DNA of 12,129 nucleotides, from contig JBDNJM010000031.1 in assembly GCA_041687755.1 (NCBI GenBank), positions 1 through 12,129 of the forward strand, given 5' to 3'. Origin of the DNA: JBDNJM01 sp041687755 (lineage in GTDB: Bacteria > Planctomycetota > UBA1135 > GCA-002686595). The translations under genes were made by a program, and so were the position numbers. The notes under the pieces are model-generated. The model was given only the letters and a program-made list of their open reading frames with translations. It was not told the DNA's origin and ran no database searches. Positions 1 through 7,702 of the stretch are shown one piece after another (the stretch's first letter is position 1; each line of letters begins with the position of its first letter).

Positions 1-138
1 CTCGCACCCGACGGACCAATTTGAAGAACTGCTGCCGGCGAAGTGGATGCCGGTCGGCGTGTCGTCCGCGACGCTGACCCCCTGAGACGGGCCCGGAACC
101 GCGTCAAGCGCGGGTCGGGGGCGGGGCCGGACGCTTAC
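1..138 (+). mobile_element. right end of an IS66-family insertion sequence (partial)
   Basis: The window opens inside what looks like an IS66-type element. A transposase-like reading frame ends at 85. After 53 further bases a GC-rich stretch finishes in GGCCGGACGCTTAC at 125-138. Read from the outside this is GTAAGCGTCCGGCC, and IS66-family elements typically begin with GTAAGCG-type inverted repeats. The next eight bases (139-146, GGTTCGGG) would be one copy of the 8-bp target duplication this family makes. The left end is outside the window, so neither the matching inverted repeat nor the second target copy can be checked. The family call rests on the end sequence and the transposase tail together. 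Confidence 0.62.
2..85 (+). CDS. IS66-type transposase (TnpC-like), C-terminal 27 residues only
   Basis: This is an open frame entering from the left edge and ending at TGA 83-85. The visible tail contains the segment HPTDQFEELLPAKW. The C-terminal domain of IS66 TnpC transposases typically ends with a pattern like HP..R..ELLP..W, so the fragment fits the end of that DDE transposase, which cuts and joins the element's ends. The short distance from the stop to the GCTTAC terminus fits IS66 organisation. Only 27 residues are seen and no catalytic residue is in view. The call depends on one short motif plus the adjoining IS end. Confidence 0.55.
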   Translation, partial: SHPTDQFEELLPAKWMPVGVSSATLTP

Positions 139-343
139 GGTTCGGGCGGGAACGTAGATAAGCAGGGTAAGTAGAGTCCCTCTTATTTCATGTAAGTCTA
201 TTTCAGCATGTGGGTTAGGTGGTTCCAGCGGGATGCCCCCAGGCTGGGGGAAAGGTTGTGGGCTAGGGCTCCAGCAGAGAGCGGAGATCGGTCGAAGAGA
301 GGCACGCTGCTTTCCGTCTTTCCCCCGTCGAGCTTCCCCTCCC

Positions 344-1117
344 TTGCCCAATCACGATCGTCTCGCCTACGAGTTGCTTGCAGACTCGCTCAGTGACCGC
401 AACCTCGTCGGTGCCGACGCGCTTGCACACATCCTGGGACAGTGCCTGCGTAGCGGTGGACTGTTTCCGGCGATCCTAGTGCGGGAAGGCCTCGTGTCCG
501 ATTGGGAGCTGAGCCGGGTGGCCTGCGACGTGTTCGGGCTGCCGTTCTTGCCCTTGGAGGTGGTGACGCCCTCGAGCGATCTGGTGGAGGTCCTCGACGC
601 CGGGTTCATCCGTCAGCACTGTGTCGTGCCTCTGGATCGGTTCGGAGACCTGATGACGATCGCCATGCCCGGGATGGTCGAAGGTGTCGTGCTGCGCGAG
701 ATCGAGAAGCTGCTCAACGTGCAGGTCAAGCCGATCGTCTCCTCCGTGGATTCGAATATGCGCTGGATCGAGGCGAACATCGAAACGCCCGAACTCACCA
801 TGCCGGAGGGTCACCACGTGGCCAGAGCGTTCAGCAACGCCGGAGTGGACGTTTCGAACAACGGCGTCGAGCCCCAGCATCCTAGCCAGCTCGTTGCAGA
901 AGAAGCGGAGGTCCGGCAAGTGCTCGAAGTACGCGAAGAAGAGCTGGAGAACTCGCTCCAAATGTTCGACCTCGTGGAGGAGGAAGAAGCCTTTGCTGCG
1001 GAAACGGAAGAGGAAGCGATCGGGCTGGACGAGGGCATAGACGACGCTCTGCTCGAATCGGACGACTTCCTCGGGCTCGGCGACCTGAACGATCTCGGCA
1101 GCGAAGACGCTGCTTGA
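344..1117 (+). CDS. stand-alone MshEN / GspE N-terminal-domain protein with acidic tail
   Basis: This protein of about 257 residues resembles the N-terminal domain (MshEN, T2SS protein E N-terminal) of type II secretion and type IV pilus ATPases. Residues 40-72 read GLFPAILVREGLVSDWEL followed by FGLPFLPLE, the usual motif of that domain. Residues 96-145 match its second half (VPLDRFGDLMTIAMPG and so on). No Walker A/B or ATPase domain follows. From about residue 185 the chain becomes strongly acidic, rich in Glu then Asp, to the stop. MshEN domains in other proteins bind nucleotides such as c-di-GMP; that role here is inference. Start: TTG at 344 places the chain just before the domain. An in-frame ATG at 233 would add 37 Arg/Pro/Trp-rich residues without family character and lies directly before a 7-bp GC hairpin (236-250). 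TTG 374 is also possible. None has a clear Shine-Dalgarno site. Confidence 0.68.
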   Translation: MPNHDRLAYELLADSLSDRNLVGADALAHILGQCLRSGGLFPAILVREGLVSDWELSRVACDVFGLPFLPLEVVTPSSDLVEVLDAGFIRQHCVVPLDRFGDLMTIAMPGMVEGVVLREIEKLLNVQVKPIVSSVDSNMRWIEANIETPELTMPEGHHVARAFSNAGVDVSNNGVEPQHPSQLVAEEAEVRQVLEVREEELENSLQMFDLVEEEEAFAAETEEEAIGLDEGIDDALLESDDFLGLGDLNDLGSEDAA

Positions 1118-1151
1118 CGGTCGCTGTGCCGTGGCGCGTTTCTCGTCAATC

Positions 1152-1194
1152 TCTCCACACGCTGTGGAGAACACCGCTCGGCTCGGGCCCGAGC
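1152..1194. terminator. candidate hairpins between convergent genes
   Basis: A perfect 8-bp stem with a 3-base loop lies at 1152-1170 (TCTCCACA-CGC-TGTGGAGA). A 14-base perfect palindrome follows at 1181-1194 (GCTCGGGCCCGAGC). They sit 34 bases after the MshEN-protein stop and about 80 bases beyond the tatA-like stop, where a bidirectional terminator would be expected. Neither is followed by a T-tract on either strand, so a classical intrinsic terminator is not shown. Confidence 0.3.
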
Positions 1195-1272
1195 GCGACT
1201 CACGATGTGTGCAGCCTTGCGCCCGACGCAATCCGTTCACGCCGCGTGCGCTTGAACTCCCTCAGCCTAGTC

Positions 1273-1662
1273 TCAAGGATCCTTGTCCGAGTCATCCGCA
1301 GCGTTCTCGGGCTTGCCCGCCGCAGGCGGATCGTGGATCGGCTCGGCTTCGATGATCGGCTGGGGAGGCGACTCGTGCCGGCCAACCGTTTGGCTCGGAC
1401 GTTCGATGGTCGGGAGCTTGGCGCCCGGCGCGGGCTTCGGCTGGGGGTTGGCGGTGACGTCCATCGCGCGACGCATCTCGTGCAGCTCTTCGGCGATACC
1501 GCTCTCGCGCTTCAGGTCATTGAGCGCGCGTCGAGCTCGCTGCACGTGACCTGCCGCCTGTCCGGCAACCTGGGGCAGGCGCCGACCAAATAGCAGGATC
1601 GCCACAATGGCGATCAAGATCAGCTCGGTCGGGTTGATGTTCGTGATGAAGGCGGGGCCCAT
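1273..1662 (-). CDS. tatA: Sec-independent translocase subunit, TatA/TatB family
   Basis: This is a 129-residue protein with the compact Tat architecture: a short N-terminus, one membrane helix (about residues 11-26, PTELILIAIVAILLFG), the FG hinge, then an amphipathic helix (about 31-52) and a second charged helix (EELHEMRRAMD). TatA-family proteins form the pore through which folded twin-arginine substrates cross the inner membrane. The FG hinge is typical of TatA, while RRLP and the second helix recall TatB, so the subtype is not certain. The tail from residue 72 is Pro/Lys/Glu-rich and probably disordered in the cytoplasm. ATG at 1662 is the natural start because the membrane helix follows at once; no good Shine-Dalgarno site is visible. 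It stands alone: no tatC or other tat gene is in the window. Confidence 0.82.
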   Translation of the reverse strand: MGPAFITNINPTELILIAIVAILLFGRRLPQVAGQAAGHVQRARRALNDLKRESGIAEELHEMRRAMDVTANPQPKPAPGAKLPTIERPSQTVGRHESPPQPIIEAEPIHDPPAAGKPENAADDSDKDP

Positions 1663-2373
1663 GCTGCCAGCATTCTAGCCTGGGACCCGCCGGAGCAAGT
1701 CTGGCCGTCGCCGTCGTGTCGATTGCACGCCAACGACATCGAGCGAGCCCTGGGGCAGACAAGCGATCTATGGGCGCCACAGAAACGATCGAGCGATGCC
1801 GGCCGGGTGCGCCTCTGCAGCGGAGCCGCCGTCTGAGAATCGGGGTTCACCAGGGCCTTCCGTCATCTCCGACCCGCGGGGCGAGCCCCCACAAGACAAC
1901 CCGCTCACTGCAGAGGCAACTGCAGCCTCCCAGTCGCGCGGCAGGCCCCATATCGGGGCCCGCACGGTGGGCCTCAGAGAGGGGCGGGGAGTCCCAGTCG
2001 CCTGCCTTCTCCACAGTCTCTAGCAATCTGTGCAGAAACCCACCGTACCTCGACAACGGTGCCGTCTTGTGCTCCTCCTCGGTTTCCGTGGATCGGCCCA
2101 ACTGCGTCCAAGTCGCCCTTTGGTCCTCCACAATCAACTCCAACGCCCGCGCTCGACGACGGGCCCGAGGCGAGGCGCCAGAACGCGGGTGAGCGACACT
2201 TCCCTCGGCCAACGCGATGCTCGAACCCCACGACGCGCTGGCGCGACGGCCTGAACGGGGAGGGACCGGAAGCGCATTCCACCAACGCAACGCCGTCCAA
2301 GCGGCGTCAGCCGATGGGCCCAAAGGCAGCTGAGAGGCACTTCGCTCGGGCAGCGCTAGTTTCTTACAGCCCC
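1663..2373. other. 711-base stretch without a convincing gene; several inverted repeats
   Basis: All open frames here give Arg/Pro/Ser-rich translations with no recognisable domain. The least random is a minus-strand frame (about 1847-2323). Its middle has fairly high third-position GC but uses TTG, AGG, AGA and CTA codons that the neighbouring genes avoid, so it may be a decayed gene or chance. Inverted repeats seen are GCCTCTGCAG at 1811-1820 with its complement at 1908-1917, a 6-bp stem at 1944-1960 (GGCCCC-ATATC-GGGGCC), and ACGGTGGG at 1964-1971 with its complement at 2039-2046. No tRNA, tmRNA, RNase P or SRP signature was found. Confidence 0.5.
2290..2307 (-). terminator. weak hairpin downstream of the lptD-like gene
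   Basis: A 6-bp stem with a 6-base loop (ACGCCG-TCCAAG-CGGCGT on the plus strand) lies 66 bases beyond the lptD-like stop codon. It is the nearest simple hairpin downstream of the LPS operon. There is no U-tract, so factor-independent termination is only a possibility. Confidence 0.2.
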
Positions 2374-4770
2374 TCAGTAGCCGTAGCGCTCGAGCCGCCG
2401 AGACGGTCGCTTGCGCGCCGACAGGAGCGGCTTGATACCGATGCCGATCGAGACACCCTCGCCCTCGCGATCCCGGAACTCGAGCTCAAACTGGAGGTCA
2501 TGGCCATAGCGCGTGAGCTCCACGCGGCTCTCAAGCCCGCGTTGTTGCTCAAGGTCAAGGACGTGCTGGGCCAAGATGTCCCACTTGGGCGTGAACCGAT
2601 AGACGATCCCGAAGCTCGCGGCCTCGAACACGCGCAGGGTGTCGCTCGCTCGTCCGGTCGTGAATCCGAGGCTGATATCGAGGTCGGGTCGCGGGAAGAT
2701 GTCGAGGCGCGTGTTCGCGTAGTTCGTGTTGCCCTCGTCCAGATCGAAGATCGCATCATGGCTGAGGAGCAGGCCTATCCCGGCGACGGTCGTATCGGCA
2801 CCGGCGAACACCGAGACCGGCAGCCAGTCGTCACGGGTCGTAGGGGTGTCGGCGGCGTAGATCGCGCGGATCTCGGAGTCCAGCCTGAGCGGCATCAGCG
2901 GCAGGTCCCAGCGGCCGCGCACGGAGGCGTCGACGAACTGGCCTTCGAGCGCTTCGAGTTCGACCCGGTCCAATAGGGGCGGCGCGCCGGCACCCTCCTC
3001 GTAGGCGAGGTCTTCGCGCCAGGTGATCGAAGGCGTGATCTGTTGCTTGCCGGTGAGGTCATCACCGCGCCAAAAGGTCGTCGCGAGACGCACTCCGGCG
3101 AGGGCGGCGAGCCGGCTCGTCTCGTCGTCTTCCTCGACGTCGTTGGTCCAGCCGGTCCAGCGCAGGTTCACGAAGGGCGTCGCGCGCAGGCCGGCGATGC
3201 CGACGTCGAGCGGGGCCTCGAAGCGGTGATCTGTGTCCAGGCGTCCGCTGCTGGTCTCGCCCTCGAGGTCGGCGAAGGCCGGCTCGAGGAATTCGGGCGT
3301 GCCCTCTTCACGGTCGTAGTAGCCGAGCGAACTCTCGGAGCTATAGAGGACCTGGAACTTATTGTTCTCAAAGACGGGGAGGGCCTCGGCGGCGTAGCGG
3401 CCCTCAGGCAGCCGTTGGACCTGGCTGCGGAAGTCGTCAAGTTCGGCGGACACGATCACGCTCTGGTACGTCGCGCCATTGCTCTTGCGCCACTGGAGAA
3501 AGCTCTGGCGCTCCTCGAAATCGATGTACTCCTCTTCGAAGAACTCGGGCTGCACCGCGGCATCGCTCTGGTACGTCAGCGCCAGATCGAACCACTCGCC
3601 CGGCGCGCGGTTGAAGCGCCCGCGCGATCGGTACCACAGCCGGAGCCGGTCGCGATCGTCCGTGGGGACCCGCACGAGGCCGCGGTCGGAGCCGCCATCG
3701 GGGATCAGCGCGAGATCCATGTCCCAGTTGTAGCGGTCCGCCGAGCGCAGGCGCAGGGCCGGGTCGAACAGGACGCCGCGGGAGCCGAACCAGTCCAGGT
3801 TGAGCTTCAGGCGCGAGGAGAAGCGATCCGGATCCCCGCCCAGCCAGCGGTTGACTTTATCGCCGAAGCCTTCCTTCACGTCGCGGATGTACTCGAGCCC
3901 GACGGTGGTGCCGAAGCGTGCCGAGTCGCCAACGCGCACGCCCCCGAAGGTCGGCTCACCGCGCTCGTCGACGACCGTCTTGATCGCTGGAAGCGGCAGG
4001 CGCAGCCAGCGACCGAACTGGATGGCGTTCTTGGAGATCGAGAGGTCGTAGGGATATTCCGGGTCCCCGGTCGGGATCATCTGCAGGTCGCCGGACGTGA
4101 TCGTGTACGAGGGAATGGCGAACTCGGATGTCGTGATCGTCGCGTCCGAGGAGCGCAGGGTCCCGTCGGCGGAGACGCGCAGCCAGTCGGCGTGCACTTT
4201 GAGGACGTAGGAGCTGCCACCGAGCTTCTCCCGCACCGTGTAGTGGGCGTCGGAGATCCAGCCGTGGCCGTCGATACGGTCGAGGTAGATGGCGCCGGCG
4301 TAGGCGATGCGCTCGCCGTTCTCGAAGAACTCAACGGGGCCCTCGAGATACAGCTCGTCGACGAGCTTGAGATCCGGTTGGTTGAACAGCTCCTCGAGGA
4401 TCGGTGGAGCGGTGCGCGTGTCGATCGCGCTCACGTTGGGCCGTGCGCCGATGCGCAGGGCCTGGAGGTCGGTGTTGTCGCCGCGGCCTAGGGGCGTCGA
4501 GGAGCGCTTGCGCCAGCCAATCACGACCGTCGCGCGCAACTCGATGTTGTTGCCGTACAGCCGCGGCAGGGTCAGAACGGTCAGCCGTTGGTCCCCGTCG
4601 AGGCGCTCCTCGATGCCCGCCCACTCGAACGTGTAGCCCTGGTCGGCCATCAACTCGGGCCGAGTGGGCGCGTCGCTCTCCTGACCCAGGCTCGTGTTGC
4701 AGAGCGGGCACAGCGCGAGGATCGCGACCACCAGACGATGGGGCAGGGGCACGTGTGCCCGAGAACTCAA
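2374..4770 (-). CDS. lptD: LptD-like LPS-assembly outer membrane protein
   Basis: This is a protein of about 798 residues, similar in length to LptD, the outer-membrane barrel that inserts LPS into the outer leaflet. A signal peptide is clear (RLVVAILALCPLCNTSLG, cleavage near residue 29, before QE). Residues about 40-260 form an OstA/LptA-like beta-jellyroll region with LptD-type segments (SEFAIPSYTITSGDL, then RLPLPAIKTV). The remaining 500 or so residues alternate polar and aromatic as a large barrel does, ending in strands such as FGIVYRFTPKWDILAQ and the C-terminal Tyr. The mature chain has no cysteine, so the disulphides of E. coli LptD are absent. Start: TTG 4770 lies 16 bases after the preceding stop and 8 bases after a GAGG site. 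GTG 4752 would also keep the signal peptide; the TTG at 4845 overlaps the preceding gene by 59 bases and delays the signal peptide. The assignment rests on architecture and on following kdsC and lptC; another OstA-family barrel is the alternative. Confidence 0.76.
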   Translation of the reverse strand: MSSRAHVPLPHRLVVAILALCPLCNTSLGQESDAPTRPELMADQGYTFEWAGIEERLDGDQRLTVLTLPRLYGNNIELRATVVIGWRKRSSTPLGRGDNTDLQALRIGARPNVSAIDTRTAPPILEELFNQPDLKLVDELYLEGPVEFFENGERIAYAGAIYLDRIDGHGWISDAHYTVREKLGGSSYVLKVHADWLRVSADGTLRSSDATITTSEFAIPSYTITSGDLQMIPTGDPEYPYDLSISKNAIQFGRWLRLPLPAIKTVVDERGEPTFGGVRVGDSARFGTTVGLEYIRDVKEGFGDKVNRWLGGDPDRFSSRLKLNLDWFGSRGVLFDPALRLRSADRYNWDMDLALIPDGGSDRGLVRVPTDDRDRLRLWYRSRGRFNRAPGEWFDLALTYQSDAAVQPEFFEEEYIDFEERQSFLQWRKSNGATYQSVIVSAELDDFRSQVQRLPEGRYAAEALPVFENNKFQVLYSSESSLGYYDREEGTPEFLEPAFADLEGETSSGRLDTDHRFEAPLDVGIAGLRATPFVNLRWTGWTNDVEEDDETSRLAALAGVRLATTFWRGDDLTGKQQITPSITWREDLAYEEGAGAPPLLDRVELEALEGQFVDASVRGRWDLPLMPLRLDSEIRAIYAADTPTTRDDWLPVSVFAGADTTVAGIGLLLSHDAIFDLDEGNTNYANTRLDIFPRPDLDISLGFTTGRASDTLRVFEAASFGIVYRFTPKWDILAQHVLDLEQQRGLESRVELTRYGHDLQFELEFRDREGEGVSIGIGIKPLLSARKRPSRRLERYGY

Positions 4771-4778
4771 CAGGCCGA

Positions 4779-4782
4779 CCTC
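4779..4782 (-). promoter_or_regulatory. ribosome binding site that decides the lptD start
   Basis: GAGG on the minus strand lies 8 bases before TTG 4770 and just after the TAG stop of the preceding gene (4787-4789). The other candidate starts lack this spacing. Tight linkage to the upstream stop suggests translational coupling of the two Lpt genes. Confidence 0.45.
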
Positions 4783-4786
4783 ACTG

Positions 4787-7690
4787 CTACTTGTCGTCCT
4801 TGGTGTTCTTGCCGCTGCCCGAGCCCGAGCCCGGCAGGATTCCAATGCCCGCTCCCATGCGCAGGAGATAGTCCTCGCGCGTGCTGACCTCGAACCACTC
4901 GGACTCGTAGGGCCCTTCTTTGTAGAGCCGCGCCGGGTTGCCGGTGATGCGCACGCGCCCGGACCACGAATCGGCGGTCAGATAGTCGCCGGAGGCCTCG
5001 GGTCCGTCGGAGAACGAGATATTCACGTCCTTCTCGGCGACCAACCGGTCGAACACGCCGGTCTTGGTCGCGCGTTCGCCGAGGGAGTTGTCGAAGCGCA
5101 CCAGCGCGGCGCGGAGGTTCCAGCTGTGCTCGTCGCTGGTCTTGCCGGTGAACGAAACGTCGCCAATGAACTCGACCTGGTCGCCGGTGGCTTCGAAGCG
5201 CTTGGACTCGACCAGGATCTCCGAAAGGGCGAAGCGGCCGCGATCGATGGCGGGCGTTCCGCGGTCGACGACGACGAGAATGATCTGCCGGCCGGCCAGG
5301 AAATCGGGCCCGAAGTCCACCTGCGCCGCCTTGAGCGAGAACGGCTCGCCGGTCTCGGGCAAGACGCCTTCGGCGCGCACCGGACGGTCGGGGAGCGTCG
5401 ACTGCAGCCGGCCCTTGCGATCGTCGCCCACGTGGAAAACGTCGCCGCGACCGGTCAGCTGGGGCGCGTCAAGCTTGGTCACGTACACGTTGCCGCGGGC
5501 GTCCAGGCTGCCCGCGGAGGCCTCGACCAAGGCCTGGTCGCGGGCGTCCTCGGCCGACTCGAAGGGGTCGACAAAGCGGCCGTCGAGCTCGTCGGCTTCG
5601 ATCAGGAAGTGGCCCAACTCGCCCTCGATCTCGCCCTCGACGCCGCCGGAGGCGGACAGGCCTGTCCGGTAGCGGCGCCGACCCTCGAGCCCGCGCAGCT
5701 CTAGGGACTCGCGCTCCAGGCGCAGGACGCCGGCCTGCACGTCGTAGGACTCGGTGGCGCTGATGAGCTTCGAGTGCACGTTGCCCTCGGCCTCCAGGAT
5801 GAGCGGGCGCTTCAGGTGCACCGAAGTCGGCTGGCCAGGGCTCGGGCTGACCAGAACCGAGTCGATCTCATCCATCACGGCCCCGACGATCGACATCTTC
5901 TCCGCCCGCAGATCGAGCTCGAAGTCGTCGAAGTTCATGTCGGTCACGACCGATCCAGAGGCCTCGATGCGGTCGTTGACGCGCTTGATCTGAGCGGCGG
6001 TGATTGTGCCGACCGGCGCTTCATAAAGGACCGGGTCTTCGAGCGTGCCCTCGAGTTCTAGGTAGGAGTCGCCGTTGACGAGCATGCGCTCGCCGTGGAG
6101 CTCGTCGAGGCCCTGGTGCAGGCTGACGTTGCCGAGCGCCTCGAAGCTGGGCAGCTCCGGGTTGAAGTTCACGAGGGCCAGGGCGCTGGCGCTGAGCGAG
6201 CGCGTGCCGGTCAGGACCAGGTCCACGAGCTCCGCTCGAGGAATCACCCAGGTGCCGTTCTCGTAGTCGAACTCGAAGCCCTCCCGCGCGATCAGGTCGA
6301 GGTCCGAACCGTCGCTGGTCGTGCCTTCGATGCTCGTGTAGCCCTCGGTCTGGAGCTCGACTTCGGCGCCGCGTGCCGTGCCCGCGATCTGCTCGGTCTC
6401 AAGCCGCCAGCCGGCGATGTCAAAGCGCACGCCGTTGAAGGCTCGGAAGGGCGTGCCGGACTCGTCGCCGGAGGGGCTGCCCACGATGTTGCCTGCGGCG
6501 GAGAGTTCCGCGTCGCGCCAGGAGAGGGAGGCGGGCCCTGCAATCTGGAAGGAGGGCTTTGGCGTCCAGCTGAGGCTCATCGGCCCCTTACCCCAGATAT
6601 TGGCGAGGTTGTCGCCGGCGCCCATATCGAGCGCCTCGTCGGTACCCGCCAGCGCGCCCTCCTCGAGCAGGATGGTGCCCTCCGGGTTGCCCTCCAGGCT
6701 CGCCCAAACGAGGTCGCCGTTCGAGTCCAGGTCGAACGTGGCGAGGTTGCACTGAAAACGATGCTGCTTGGCGCGCAGGGTGACCTCGCTCTCCGCGATC
6801 AGCCTCTGGAACGCGAAGCTGCCGCCGTTCGGCTCGATCTCTCCCTGCACGTCAATCTTGCCGGCGTCCACGCTGAGCGCGTCGCGGCTCTCGACGGCGA
6901 GCAGCGCCTGGCCCTTTGCACGAATCCAGAGTGGGTTGCGCCCCTTGACCGGCGGCAGCTGCTCGATCACGAGTTGGCCGGCGCAGCTGATGCGCCCGGG
7001 CTGGGACTTGCCCTCGCCTTCTACGGCCGCGGGCCGCACGATGACCTTGGCGTGGCTGGCGAATTCAATCCGCGCGCGCTCCTCGTCGAGCTGCAGGCCG
7101 TTGCCCTCCGCGTAGATTCCGTTGCCCTCGATCGTCGCGAAGCCGGGCGTGCTGAAGCGCAGGTCGTCGATGTTGCAGATCAGGTGCTCGGAGCGCACGG
7201 TCAGCGGCACGAGACGGTTGCCGGAGCGCAGCTGCACCTCGACCTGCTCGAGCGCGATCTCAGAGCCCAGCTTGAACTCGAAATCTGACGCGTCCTGGGG
7301 GATATCGATCACGCCGCGGGCGGCGATCACCTTGGCGAGTGGTTCGTCGCTGTCGAGGGTCGGGTCGAAGCGCTGGATCTCGAGGTTGATGAACTCCGTG
7401 CGACCGTCCGCGGACTGCACGGTGTTTTCGGACGTGAGCATCAACTCCGTGTTGCTCTTGCCGTCGCGACCAGTCGCCCCGTAGCGGCGATGGTCCGCCG
7501 GTCCGCTCGCGCGCGCGCCACCCGCGGTGAGCGGGTTCGCGACGCGCGCAGGACCCCCGGAGCCAACCGAGCTCCCGGAGGCTGAGCCATCGCGGCCAGA
7601 GTCACCGCGGCCCAAGTCCTTATCGAGGAGAAGGAGGGCGCCCAGGCCGAGTCCGAACAGCAGCAGGAAGGCGAGGAGTTTCTTGATCAC
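4787..7690 (-). CDS. giant LptC/LptA-like (OstA-repeat) periplasmic bridge protein
   Basis: This 967-residue protein has one N-terminal membrane helix (about residues 5-22), a Gly/Ser-rich linker (about 27-80), then almost 870 residues of beta-rich sequence. The segment after the linker resembles LptC. Later parts repeat the LptA/OstA pattern of a Gly-x-Val strand followed by a polar strand: about 517-548 (ALGNVSLHQGLDELHGERM), 578-604, 632-672 (EAEGNVHSK), 730-756 (DARGNVYVTKL) and 884-919. LptC (about 190 residues, anchored) and LptA (about 185) join the inner-membrane transporter to LptD in E. coli; here one chain may do both jobs. The tail is GSGSGSGKNTKDDK. Start is GTG 7690, 12 bases after the kdsC stop, with AGGGA a little upstream and the membrane helix immediately following. 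Only three cysteines (about 172, 236, 314). The exact number of jellyroll units cannot be settled by eye, and an AsmA-like or other bridge protein is the main alternative. Confidence 0.72.
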   Translation of the reverse strand: MIKKLLAFLLLFGLGLGALLLLDKDLGRGDSGRDGSASGSSVGSGGPARVANPLTAGGARASGPADHRRYGATGRDGKSNTELMLTSENTVQSADGRTEFINLEIQRFDPTLDSDEPLAKVIAARGVIDIPQDASDFEFKLGSEIALEQVEVQLRSGNRLVPLTVRSEHLICNIDDLRFSTPGFATIEGNGIYAEGNGLQLDEERARIEFASHAKVIVRPAAVEGEGKSQPGRISCAGQLVIEQLPPVKGRNPLWIRAKGQALLAVESRDALSVDAGKIDVQGEIEPNGGSFAFQRLIAESEVTLRAKQHRFQCNLATFDLDSNGDLVWASLEGNPEGTILLEEGALAGTDEALDMGAGDNLANIWGKGPMSLSWTPKPSFQIAGPASLSWRDAELSAAGNIVGSPSGDESGTPFRAFNGVRFDIAGWRLETEQIAGTARGAEVELQTEGYTSIEGTTSDGSDLDLIAREGFEFDYENGTWVIPRAELVDLVLTGTRSLSASALALVNFNPELPSFEALGNVSLHQGLDELHGERMLVNGDSYLELEGTLEDPVLYEAPVGTITAAQIKRVNDRIEASGSVVTDMNFDDFELDLRAEKMSIVGAVMDEIDSVLVSPSPGQPTSVHLKRPLILEAEGNVHSKLISATESYDVQAGVLRLERESLELRGLEGRRRYRTGLSASGGVEGEIEGELGHFLIEADELDGRFVDPFESAEDARDQALVEASAGSLDARGNVYVTKLDAPQLTGRGDVFHVGDDRKGRLQSTLPDRPVRAEGVLPETGEPFSLKAAQVDFGPDFLAGRQIILVVVDRGTPAIDRGRFALSEILVESKRFEATGDQVEFIGDVSFTGKTSDEHSWNLRAALVRFDNSLGERATKTGVFDRLVAEKDVNISFSDGPEASGDYLTADSWSGRVRITGNPARLYKEGPYESEWFEVSTREDYLLRMGAGIGILPGSGSGSGKNTKDDK

Positions 7691-7702
7691 GTCGTCACGT
7701 CC

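Noticed and set aside
476..1240. Long minus-strand open frame opposite the MshEN gene
   Set aside because: It is His/Arg-rich with no domain and lies antisense to a frame with a recognised domain; it is a GC-driven mirror frame.
2209..2250. tRNA-like T-arm string around GGTTCGAGC (minus strand)
   Set aside because: No acceptor stem, anticodon arm or matching CC after the T-loop; a chance match.
3043..4491. 482-codon plus-strand open frame opposite the lptD-like gene
   Set aside because: The opposite strand encodes a protein with signal peptide and barrel features; this frame has the Val/Glu/Arg-rich look of antisense translation.
6095..7288. 397-codon plus-strand open frame opposite the LptC/LptA-like gene
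   Set aside because: Same antisense pattern, no motif, and it interrupts a clear operon on the other strand.
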